This document shows, piece after piece, positions 11,773 through 21,255 of a stretch of DNA of 64,000 nucleotides. The DNA is taken from positions 11,174,571-11,238,570 of the forward strand of contig OY747716.1 in NCBI GenBank assembly GCA_963556495.2, in the 5' to 3' direction. Within the stretch, counting starts at the first letter, position 1. The number at the start of each line of letters is the position of its first letter. Made by a program: the position numbers and the translations under genes. The notes beneath the pieces are model-generated. The model saw nothing but the letters and a program-made list of their open reading frames with translations. It had not been told where the DNA came from and did not search any database. This stretch comes from Valencia hispanica (Eukaryota; Chordata; Actinopteri; Cyprinodontiformes; Valenciidae).

Positions 11773-11816
11773 GCTCTACTCCGCACAACTTGGCCCTAAG
11801 TTGTGCGGAGTAGAGC
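11773..11816. repeat. Perfect 19-bp inverted repeat at the Harbinger right end
   Basis: The arm GCTCTACTCCGCACAACTT (11773-11791) is repeated as its exact reverse complement at 11798-11816 with a 6-base loop. The outer part of the second arm runs into the terminal inverted repeat. It may be a duplicated transposase-binding site. Confidence 0.85.
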
Positions 11817-11848
11817 CGGGCCAAGTAGGTACTAGTGGAAAAACGGCA

Positions 11849-12025
11849 TAGGTATCTGGATGTCTTGTTCATGAATGAGGGAAAAATGGAGGAGGGGATC
11901 GATAGGCAGATTGGTAGGGCGTCTGCAGTTACGCGGGTGCGGTACTGGTCTGTCGTGGTGGAGAGATTTACTGGTCGTCTAGGTTCCTACCCTCATCTAT
12001 GGTCACGAGCTTTGGGTAGTAAAGT
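11849..12025 (+). mobile_element. Rex3/RTE-like LINE, downstream piece
   Basis: The reading resumes after Harbinger with a fragment like YLDVLFMNEGKMEEGIDRQIGRASAVTRV and ends at 'ctatggtcacgagctttgggtagta'. A deletion removed part of the VVKRELTRKAKLSIYRS segment that is intact at 63460-63500. The 3' tail is lost. Together with 5875-6692 it forms one split, degenerate LINE. Confidence 0.75.
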
Positions 12026-12464
12026 TTTGAAGCATATGTCGGGATAAACTCAGTAAGTTGGCTTTATGCCACCATTTTCTATATGGACATTAGATCATTT
12101 TCCTGTGACTCGAGACTACAGAAACTATAAGATCAATCAAATTGCCAATTCTTTGCCTGTATGAACACAATTATTATTTCCAAGGGATAGCAGTTTATTT
12201 TCCCAATAAGCCACATCAGTAACTGTGGCAGTTAGTGAAGGAAGCACCAAGAGGGTAAACTCATTATTTCTAGAAACACTAATCAATCCGTCAATCAATC
12301 AATGGACCAAGATGAGAATAGATCAAAATTTCATTAAACTTTATAAAACTAAGAAGTCTCAGTATTTTTGGTTCTTTAAATGAATAAAGCGCCCACATGT
12401 TTTTGATGCATTCATAAACGGGAGAGATGCACTTTGAAGCATAAATTAAAATAATTTGGGACAG
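12026..12464. other. Unassigned intron sequence before the L1
   Basis: AT-rich noncoding sequence with a short (TCAA)n-like run near 12284-12302. No gene, repeat family or splice structure could be assigned. Confidence 0.4.
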
Positions 12465-12667
12465 AGAAGACGGATGAGCTGCTACTGAGATCTCGCGAGA
12501 GCTGTGCGTAAGTAATATGGCGGTAAACTGGTAAAACAAACAAACTCGGGTAAAAATAAACTATAACATTTTGAGCCAAATATAGCAAACGTTTAATAAT
12601 AAGTTCTCCATAAACAAACTGGACGAGGAAACCTTGCACAGCCTGGAAAGCTACTTGGACGAGTGCT
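12465..12667 (+). promoter_or_regulatory. Probable L1 5' UTR/promoter with TCTCGCGAGA and YY1-like site
   Basis: The palindrome TCTCGCGAGA is at 12491-12500 and AATATGGCGG at 12514-12523. The first matches a known TATA-less core promoter element; the second has the ATGGCGG core of YY1 sites. A YY1 site in this place is established for human L1 and positions its start. Here both lie just upstream of L1 ORF1. The function in this fish element is inference. Confidence 0.55.
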
Positions 12668-12681
12668 TTGACAACATTGTT

Positions 12682-13441
12682 ATGGGCAAGCCACAGAAAT
12701 CCACCTCTGCTATGCCAACAAGCACACCATCACAGCACCTCCACCATCTCTTCAGATAAAAGCTACAGCGATGTCCCGGACTCAATAGATAAGCTAACCA
12801 GCCTTGACACCCGTCTGGCCCTGGTTGAGGTTCTCCATAAAGAATTTCAAGCTCTAAGGGAATCCCTGGAGTTCAGCCAACAACAGGTAGCGTCGCTCGC
12901 TGCAGAAAACCAAACGCTTAGGGAGAGTGTAAAGAAACTTACCGAGGGGATGACGCAGCTGTCCGGAGAAAGGAAGAGGATGAAAGAAACTATCTTGGAT
13001 ATACAGGCCAGGGGAATGCGGGACAATCTTGTTTTTTCCGGGATCCCAGAACAGGCTGAGGATGACGCTGAATCCACCATCCGAGATTTTCTCCAACATC
13101 AGTTAAAGCTCCCAAGCGACACGGTAAAAATCATCACTTTTCATCGCGTCCACCGCCTAGGAGGTAAGAAGCCCAACAACAGCCGGCCGCGACCAATTGT
13201 TGCTAAATTTGAGCATTACAAGCAAAAAGAGCAGGTCAGAGGCCAGGGCAGAGAGCTGCGGGGAACGAATTACAGCCTTAATGATCAATATCCAAAGGAA
13301 ATCCTGGATAGAAGGCGCGTTTTGTTCCCAATCAGAAAGAAATATATCAGTTTATCTACCGCTACTGTAGCTCTGGTGCCTTCACTGTATGTTAATGGGC
13401 AGCTGTTCAGGGACCCCCAGCTTACTCCTTGGCTTTATTAG
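12682..13441 (+). pseudogene. L1 ORF1 (RNA-binding chaperone protein)
   Basis: The frame encodes a Leu/Gln/Glu-rich coiled coil (about residues 45-115: LAAENQTLRESVKKLTEGM), then an RRM-like block beginning RGMRDNLVFSGIPE and a basic C-terminal domain (FHRVHRLG…RPRPIVAKFEHYKQKEQV), the layout of L1 ORF1p, which coats L1 RNA. The best start is ATG at 12682 (MGKPQKSTSAMPTS), but that frame stops near 12759. The main frame, open from 12668, carries the rest, so a small frameshift near 12750 breaks the gene. It ends at TAG 13439-13441. Confidence 0.8.
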
Positions 13442-13793
13442 TCATGTAACACTGGTCAGATAAGAGTTTTATCAGTCAACTGTTTTCATTACTCAATGTG
13501 GGTGGGGCCAGGGCTAAGCACTGGGATACTGGCTCTTTTTTCTTTTCTCATCTTCACATGTCTATCACCAAATGTCTTTGTCACTCCTTTTTCCTTTTAT
13601 CACTCACACAGAATGTTTTCATAATATAACTATTTCTTTCTCTCTCACCCTTCACACCTTTCTTCTATTTCTCCCTTTCTAATATCTTGGCTTTTGGATT
13701 TTCAATCAGGCAACCCCAAGCACAAACTAATAATACACCTGTGTTTATCTGTTTCTCTGGTGATATGGACTTTAAAACTTTTATCTCAAAACT
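13442..13793. other. L1 inter-ORF region
   Basis: Pyrimidine-rich noncoding sequence of about 350 bases between ORF1 and ORF2. It has no coding potential; it may help reinitiation at ORF2, but nothing in it shows this. Confidence 0.5.
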
Positions 13794-16700
13794 ATGACTA
13801 CTCTAAGGTTTGTCACGTGGAATGTTCATGGAGCTGGCACCAGAGAGAAAAAAGTTAAGATTATTAACCAGCTTAAAAGATTGAAGGCAGATGTCGTCTT
13901 ATTACAAGAAACCCATAAATCTACCTCAGCTGCAGATGATCTTAAATCCCCTGAGTTTCCTAATGTGTTTTCTGCATGCTATAACTCTAGACAAAGGGGA
14001 GTAGCAATATTAAAAAAATAAAAATTTTACAGTAATAGATACAGTTACAGATCCAGAGGGTAGATTTATTATAGTAAAACTATCTTTACATAACCAAAAG
14101 TTATGTATTGTCAGTATATATGGTCCAAATGTTGATGACCCCTCATTCCTTCTTCTCGGTGCTCCTTGAACACATGGATTGCTCACTTCTTCTTGGGGGT
14201 GACCTCAACTTTGGTTTAAATGAAGAAATAGACAGGCTCAGCACAGCAGGGACTCAGCGCAGCTGGAAATCTATAGATTTAGTCAAAAAGTACATGAGCG
14301 ATTATGGACTTTGTGATGCATGGCGATCTCTTCACTCCAATGACAGAAAATATACTTTCTTCTCAAATGTCCACCATTCATATTCTCGACTGGATTATTT
14401 TAGTCAGCAGCTCACTGTTGACTGACATTTCAGACACTGAGATACACCCTATAGCTTTTAGCGATCATGCTCCTGTTTCTCTAACTTTAGTAAATAAAAC
14501 AGAAACACCTCAATGCAAAAATTTGAGATTTAATACATCCTTACTTAAGGATAAAGAATTTAATAAATATTTAGAAAAAGAGTGGGCCTCATATTTGGAA
14601 TGTAACGACCTCCCTGGTACGTCGCCATCCATTCTTTGGGAGGCAGGAAAAGCTGTGATTAGAGGTAAAATAATCTCATTCTCATCAAATAAAAAGAGAA
14701 TGAAAAAAAAAAAACGTATTCAGGAATTAGAAGAAACTATTAATTCAGTAGAAGCTTCTCTAGATGAGGAGAGACTAGACAAAATCCGTAAAGCAAAGCT
14801 AGAATTAAATCAAATTATTAATAAACAGACCCAGTTCTTAATTCAAAGACTTAGGATAGAAAACTTTGAACAAGGTAATAAATCAGGTAGATTTTTGGCT
14901 AACCATCTTAAAATTAATAAAGAAAAAAACAACTATATCTGCTATTAATGATCAGACTGGGAATACAGTATATGATCCTGGAAGAATAAACAACACATTT
15001 AAAGAATTTTACAAGGCTTTGTACTCACCAGAGATAAATCCATCAGATCATGAAATTGAACAATTTTTGGATAACATAACACTACCTAAAATATCTGAAA
15101 GTCAAGCGATGTCCCTGGATTCACCACTAACAGCGGCTGAACTCCAGGAGGCCCTCCAAGGCATGCCCAATAAAAAGGCTCCAGGCCCAGAGGGATTTCC
15201 AGCAGAGTTCTATAAAGAATTCTGGAATATTCTGGCACCAACATTCCACAGAATGCTGCAGGAAACCAAGGAAAATGGCCGACTCCCACCAAATATGAAT
15301 TTTGCCTACATTAGTCTTCTACTAAAATCAGGTAAAGACCCTTTGTTTCCCACCAGCTATCGTCCCATATCCCTTATTAATGTTGATCTTAAAATAATCT
15401 GCAAAGCCCTTGCAAAAAGGATAGAGAAAGTAACCCCTCTTATAATACATCCTGATCAAACTGGTTTTATAAAAGGGAGACATTCATCCACAAATTCACG
15501 TAGATTAATAGTTTTCTTACTGTAAAAACATTAAAACTATTATCTTTAGATGCAGAAAAAGCATTTGACAGAGTCAACTGGAAATTCTTATTTGTAACCT
15601 TACATAAATTTGGCTTTGGAAATTCTTTTATAAACTGGTTGAAAATATTATACAGGTCACCAACAGCATGTATCAGGACTAATAACCAAACATCATCTAG
15701 GTTTTATCTTCAGAGAGGTACCAGGCAGGGATGTCCTCTCTCTCCCTCCCTGTTCGCTATTTTTATTGAACCACTAGCTGCAGCAATCAGGCAAACTCAC
15801 TATATTAAAGGCATAAAATAGAACATAAAATCAGTCTTTATGCAGATGATTTATTACTTTTTCTCCAGCAATCACAAACCTCTTTCTCTCAAGTAATCGG
15901 GTTGATAAACTCTTACTCAAATGTTTCAGATTATTCTATAAATTTGTTAAAATCTACAGTTCTTCCAATCAATTCTTCTGTCCAGAATCCAACTAATACA
16001 CAACTGCAGTCAGGGAATATTACTTATTTAGGTATCAATGTCTCACCAAGACTGGCAGATTTAATAAAGCTAAACTACATCCCACTTTTAAAAAAAAGTG
16101 GAAGATGATCTTAGATGGAAATCCCTACCCATATCACTTATGGGAAGGGTTGCTTCAATAAAAATGATGGTTTTGCCCAGAATCAACTACTTATTCTCAA
16201 TGATCCCAAGAAAACCATCACTAGACTGGTTTAGATCTCTGGACTCCTATCTCTAAATTTCTTTGGAAAGATAAACCCCCACGTATCAGCTTAAAAACAC
16301 TGCAGAAGACCAAAGAAAAAGGAGGTCTAGATCTACCAAACTTCCATCATTATTTCTTAGCCAACAGGCTCCACTACATCTCAAGATGGTTAAAACATAG
16401 CTACCTAGACGAGTCCTGGATAGACGTAGAACAGACACTATGTAATGAGGTAAAACTTTCAGACCTACCATTTATTAGCTCAAATATAAAACAATATTAA
16501 TGCTTTAAAAGCATAAATATCAGCTAGTCTCTGACAGCATGGTGGGAGTTTCTAAAAATGACAGAGTCCACAATAATCCCATGCAGACGTACACCCATCT
16601 GGAATAACCCCGACATCTTGCAAAAAAAACAAAGTATAAGTTTTCCAGTCTGGAGGTGCAATGAAATTGAATACCTGGAACATATATTTGAAGGAACAGA

Positions 16701-17470
16701 CTTTATCCCATTTAATACATTAATTACACAATATGGAATTGATAAAAACAAATTCTTAGAATATCAACAAATTAAATCTATTATTAAAAGGTAAATTTAG
16801 GCTCAGTACAGCTGAATTACAAATTCCAGCAAGAGTTTTAGATTTTCTTAATCTCAACCCCCCCAAATTGCTGTCTAAAATATACAAAACTTTATCTACA
16901 TTAGATGAATCAATAGCCATCCCTATTTCAAAATGGGAGGTGGATTTATCAGCCAGCTTTGACCAAAACGTCTGGTCTCAGATATGTTTAAGAAACTTTA
17001 AAATAACAAAACATCCTAATTTGCAATTAATACAATACAAAATCCTTCATAGAGTAAACTATACAGGTCAACGAATGTTTAGGATGGATTTTACATCGTC
17101 TAATACCTGCTTACAATGCACAAGCAATATACCAGATACTTATGTTCATGCGCTTTGGTTCAGTCCACCTGTTAAGAAATTTTGGTGCCAGGTATGTGAG
17201 GACTTATCAAAGTGTCTGAAATGTAACATCCCACCATCTCCCTCAATTTGCCTGTTAGGAAATTTAAATGATGTCACCATGGACAAAGTCAGTTCTAATG
17301 GTTCACATTGCCTTATGCATCGCTAAGAAAACTATCCTCCTGAACTGGAAAAATAAAAAAGCTCTTAATATTAATCAGTATAGAAATCTCTTGTTGGACC
17401 ATATTGGTCTTGAGACGGCCTCTGGCTCCATATCTCATCAATCTTGGTTTTGTCGTTTTGGATACTGTTG
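13794..17470 (+). pseudogene. L1 ORF2 (AP endonuclease plus reverse transcriptase), broken
   Basis: Order of domains: endonuclease (FVTWNVHGAG, VVLLQETHKS, GGDLNFGLN near 13800-14230; SDHAPV near 14465); reverse transcriptase (KAPGPEGFPAEFYKEFW near 15175, SYRPISLINVDLK near 15355, DAEKAFDRVNW near 15550, GTRQGCPLSPSLFA near 15720, YADDLLLF near 15840); and a C-terminal Cys-rich segment (CLQCTSN…WCQVC) near 17105-17200. At least eight stops or frameshifts split it, for example a stop near 14021 and a shift near 14400. Catalytic words survive in separate frames. L1 clade is well supported by the endonuclease and the ORF1 pairing. Confidence 0.88.
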
Positions 17471-18445
17471 CTGATGTGGGTGTTTTGGGGTTGGAGGCTT
17501 CTGGGGGGGACCCCAGGGGTTGGGATCACTGGGCGGATGGGGCGCTGGACGTCGTGGCCAGCCTGGGGTTGGGCTTTGGGTGGTAACTCCTGATGGCTGC
17601 ATGCGGTGCCTTGGGGGGGGGGTTGCACTGGCTGACATGGGTCACTGGCCTGGTGGCCGTGCTGCGCCTGGGTAGGGTCTGGGGATTTGGGGCTCTGGGG
17701 TGCCGCGCCCCCCATCTGTGTTCCTGGCCGGGGGTCGGCCAGCGTGGGGTCTCTGTTGCCTGTGGTGGTCGGGTCCGGCCGGCAAGTGCAGCCGCCTCTC
17801 TCTTTTTCTCTGGGCCGATTGTCATCGCCGGTCCCTGTATGGCGTCTCACCTTGTTTGCTGGTTGGGGTGCCTGGCTGCTGGTCGTGGCGGCTGGGTGGC
17901 ATTTCTGGGCCGGATCAGTCCTTTTTCGCGCTGGACTTGGCTCCTGGGTCTTGGTCTTTGTGCGGGGCGCTGGGGTCGGGCATTTGGCCGGGTTCGGTTG
18001 GACTTGCGGGTGGACTGGCCGGGTGGTGGCCGTGCAGGGCAGGTGGGTGGGGTGCTGGGTTCGGTCTCCTGCCGAGCCGTTGAGCAGTGGGGGGGTGTTG
18101 GCGAACTCAACCTGGGTGTCTAGTGTCTTTTGTGTTTTGAGAGTAGAGCAAATGTCAGGGTGGGTTTAGTTCCCTTCTGGGATGGGGCTGGGGGGACTGC
18201 CTTGGGGTCCGTGGGGCTTTGTGGTGGCCCCGGGTCGAACGTGCCATGGCCTCCCTCCCCTATTGGGGTCAGTGGGGGAGCTGGCTCCCTGGGAAGACAT
18301 TTTGTCTCCCAGTCCTTCCCTCCCCATCCCTGGACACCTCTGTCCACCCGCTCCATCATTTTACCACTCAAAGGGTCTTGGGGCATGGGCACATCACTGG
18401 GGTGCGAGGAGGGGCTTCCCTCCAATTCATAATAAAGATTATTCA
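17471..18445 (+). mobile_element. L1 3' region, G-rich on the plus strand
   Basis: A nearly 1-kb block with very high G content and long G runs (for example ten Gs around 17613-17622) follows ORF2 directly and ends with AATAAAG near 18430. Similar G-rich sequence recurs at 60700-61186 and 62961-63190. I read it as the 3' UTR of the L1. Long open frames on both strands here reflect lack of AT-rich stop codons, not genes. Confidence 0.6.
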
Positions 18446-19608
18446 CACATATATCAAGTGGAGGACTATAGCAAAAGCTGTACTGCTCCGCTTGTGAAAG
18501 TAAATCTGTTGGGCTTCTACTTGGTACTCAGACACCAATTCTGAGCACCACACTGCCAAACAGGACACGTAAAAATAAAAAAATTAAATATCTCATTTAT
18601 TCATTTATGCATTTGGTGGATTAAAAAATACAAATAAAATAAAACAATAAGTCCTTGAAAAAGGCAAAAAGAAAAGAAAAAGATTCTGCAGGTCAGACAT
18701 TAGGTTAACCAAAAATCACTATTTTGGAACATCTCTAATTTTTCCAAATAAAAATTTGATAATAAAACTTTTGTTTACATCTGACAGCAACCAGTATAAA
18801 CATTGTTTTTTGATCCACAACAATCCAAAAAGCTAAACTATATTCAATCGAAAAGTTTGATATTTGCCTAATCAGGTGACTAACAATATATCAATTATGT
18901 ATTTACTATGAAAATAAAATATATTAAATAACCAATACTGAAAAATTGTGCATGCATTTAAAAAAAGCAATCCAATTGTTGCACTGTTAATACCAAAGCA
19001 TGACATTTCTTCCCTATTTTTAGTCAAGTTCATGCATTTTTCTCATTAGTTCAGTATTCACCAGGTTGAAAAAGACACTGCGGACCCATTGCCTTTGGAT
19101 TTGATAAATACATACTAAGATGCCCACACTTTGCAAAAACTTATGTAGTCAGTTTCATACTTCTCTGTGCAGCAACATTCCTAGGAAGTGACTCATAAAG
19201 TTTGTTTACCCTAAAGGAAAACTGCTTCACTCTGAACCTCAAAGACAAAGGGTGTGTGTAGTAGCAAAAAATTTTAAGCATAGCTACGGAACACAGCAGG
19301 TGGTTTCACAGTAAGTAAAATCTTCAAAATTTCAATTGAAAGCCATATTTTGTGATTTGCAAGCAGAATTACCAGGCAGTTATAGGAATATCTGACAATT
19401 CAGTCATATTCTACAGGTTCTTTTACTTTTTTTTAAATGGATATTATATTTCCTCAGGCTGTCTTTGTTGTATATTAACATTTGTTCAATTATTGGAAGT
19501 GTGACAAAAAAGTAAAAACAATGAAATATTTTTTCACAGTAGTGTATGGCAAACTAATGTTAATCTGTAGGAATGCCTCTAATTAAGCTTTTTTTAATTT
19601 TGTGTTTT
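18446..19608. other. Distal part of receptor A intron
   Basis: AT-rich noncoding sequence. From about 18930 to 19608 it aligns with about 59130-59757 in the receptor B intron (for example the run 'gtgtatggcaaactaatgttaatct'), so it is ancestral intron. No other gene is seen. Confidence 0.65.
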
Positions 19609-19614
19609 ACTCAC

Positions 19615-19778
19615 CGATGGATGACAACTAAGACCAGCACGCTGTTGACAACACTGAAGATAAACATGAAGTAGTAAAGGAAAGACAAATTTGCTCCCAG
19701 GCTGTTATCACCATCTCTTTTACATGGCTCAATCCCTTGTGGAATAGGAGAAATATTACTAGAGTTTGTTGGCGTCAT
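19615..19778 (-). CDS. Chemokine-receptor-like GPCR A, first coding exon (N-terminus and TM1)
   Basis: The exon encodes MTPTNSSNISP…, an extracellular N-terminus of about 35 residues with three N-glycosylation sites (NSS, NIS, NLS) and a single Cys (IEPCKRD), the partner expected for the ECL3 Cys. TM1 (FMFIFSVVNSVLVLVVI) follows and the exon ends in IHR. Donor GTGAGT begins at 19614; the next exon starts at 4015, and the split codon makes Arg, giving IHRFERLNTV. The acceptor upstream of the ATG is TTGACAG, ending at 19792. The ATG at 19778 has A at -3 and is shared with receptor B. In A only, the non-coding exon ending at 19926 adds an upstream in-frame ATG (MRFCKK before MTPT). Confidence 0.87.
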
Positions 19779-19925
19779 CTTTTTGCAAAATCTGTCAAAA
19801 GCAAAATTCACATCATGTCACCAGCTGGAACATAATTTATGATTTAAATATTTTCTGTTAATCTAAAAAGCAGACCAGGAAGTTTATCTTAAGATACAAT
19901 CAAAATACAGAACTAGTTTTCTTAC

Positions 19926-20040
19926 CTCATGCGTGACAGAAGCTGTGGACTGTGACTTTGAAAGTCCAAAAAAAGGGCGCTGTTACCAAACCACAGATGG
20001 TTGGACTGAAGTTTGTGTGCTTGTCTGAACCTGTTCAGCG
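19926..20040 (-). other. Probable 5' non-coding exon of receptor A
   Basis: On the minus strand the text ends …CACGCATGAG followed by GTAAG (donor at 19925), and the receptor B unit has the same donor at 60079. The acceptor before the first coding exon is about 130 bases downstream. The 5' limit is unknown. In A the last five bases include an ATG in frame with the receptor. Confidence 0.5.
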
Positions 20041-20244
20041 TGAAAATTAGCAACAATCTAATGGCATGATTATAAACAAGGCATGTTCAAAGCTTCAGAG
20101 AGATCAGCTTACAAAAAAAAAAAAAAAATCCTCAGGGACATTACTGTATGGAGGAGCAATCCTACCATTACATAGAGAAAAATCAGGAATAATTTGCTTA
20201 ATAAATGAATTACCTCCCCAATTTATGGTATTGTAAATAATTTA

Positions 20245-20279
20245 CATTACCTTGTTTCATTAAATGAAACAAGGTAATG
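20245..20279. repeat. Perfect 17-bp hairpin upstream of receptor A
   Basis: CATTACCTTGTTTCATT (20245-20261) and its exact reverse complement (20263-20279) are separated by one A. The same region upstream of receptor B (about 60340-60390) lacks it. It lies about 320 bases upstream of the putative first exon. Confidence 0.85.
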
Positions 20280-20599
20280 TTATTAAACTACTTATTTCTG
20301 AGTTGATTCTAAATCAAGACAAAATTGGTTCTCTATATACAGCATGCACAGCACATGCTAATGAATGTCTAAGTGGAAATTAGAACACTGACTGTGGAGG
20401 CTCAAACTAATAGCAGTTATCAGGTATGCTTGGTAACTCAAATAAGACATGCTTCAGACAAGGCTGTTTTCTTCAGACCACAGAAAATATTCGTAAAACT
20501 GATTATCTAAGTGTCAGTAAGTTTTCAAATTATTATTCAACTTCCAGTTTTAAACGAGCAGAATTGGAAATAGTAAAAAAGTATGCATTAATTTCAATT

Positions 20600-20940
20600 C
20601 AGTTTAAGTTTATTAAGAGCAGCCATATTAAGGTCAGTTGGAGATCACCTTCCAGCGGCTGTGCAAGGCTAAGACATCCGGCAAGTGGGATGATGATTTT
20701 TTACAGAGTGACAATTGATGCTATTTTAAGATATGGCATTTCATGTTGGTTTGATAATTGGACTGTAACATCAAAAACTCAGATTTTAACTTTGATTAAG
20801 ACAGCAGGGAGGATTATAGGTAAAAAAGCTTCTCTACGTCCTAAAGAATTGTTAGAACAGACCATCCTCAGACAGACACACTAACAGATCCCTCTTATCT
20901 TCTGCATTCTGAGTATGTTTTACTAAACTCGAGTTGAAGA
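20600..20940 (+). mobile_element. LINE fragment, C-terminal reverse transcriptase region
   Basis: The plus strand reads FYRVTIDAILRYGISCW, then TLIKTAGRIIGKKASL and, in a shifted frame, DPSYLLHSEYVLLN. This is the post-catalytic end of a LINE reverse transcriptase of a different family from the L2, Rex3 and L1 copies here. Clade unknown. It is short and degenerate. Confidence 0.6.
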
Positions 20941-21255
20941 TACATTTTTCTACATAAGCATAACCAGCATGGGCACAATTACCTACTTTCTGAGGGGTAT
21001 GCAGACACATGACAGCGATGACTCCCTCCGCCCCCTCACCCCCCTGCGTGCCCCTCCCACCCAACTCCACTGAGCCAAATCTTTATGTCTATGTGTAGAA
21101 GTCTCATTTATTGATTGACTTAAAACAAAATATGATATGACATCTGAACAACAGATACATTTCTTGAATCATCTCTCTGGAAACATCACACGTCGTCAGG
21201 GCATTTGTGGCAACTGATTCCTCCAGCTCAGTTTTTGTCCCCTGCTACATTTTAG
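20941..21255. other. Unassigned sequence
   Basis: Mixed sequence with a pyrimidine-rich patch near 21020-21065. No gene or repeat could be assigned. Confidence 0.35.

Larger units (their letters stand above)
6693..11848. mobile_element. PIF/Harbinger DNA transposon with 36-bp inverted ends
   Basis: The terminal inverted repeats are 6693-6728 and 11813-11848, about 32 of 36 positions matching (both contain TTTTTCCACTAGTACCTACT-type sequence). The target duplication is TAA at 6690-6692 against TAG at 11849-11851, the TWA type expected for Harbinger. Two gene remnants are carried, as usual in this superfamily: a Myb/SANT-like protein on the plus strand (6994-8241) and a DDE transposase on the minus strand (about 10894-11715). 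A second Rex3 copy (8521-10082) and a purine-rich repeat (10400-10890) have inserted inside. The element sits in the reverse transcriptase of an older Rex3 copy. Confidence 0.9.

Noticed and set aside
17526..18169. Several long overlapping frames on both strands, Gly/Trp/Pro-rich
   Set aside because: They lie in the G-rich L1 3' region where stop codons are rare. Composition follows the bases, and no domain is seen in any frame.
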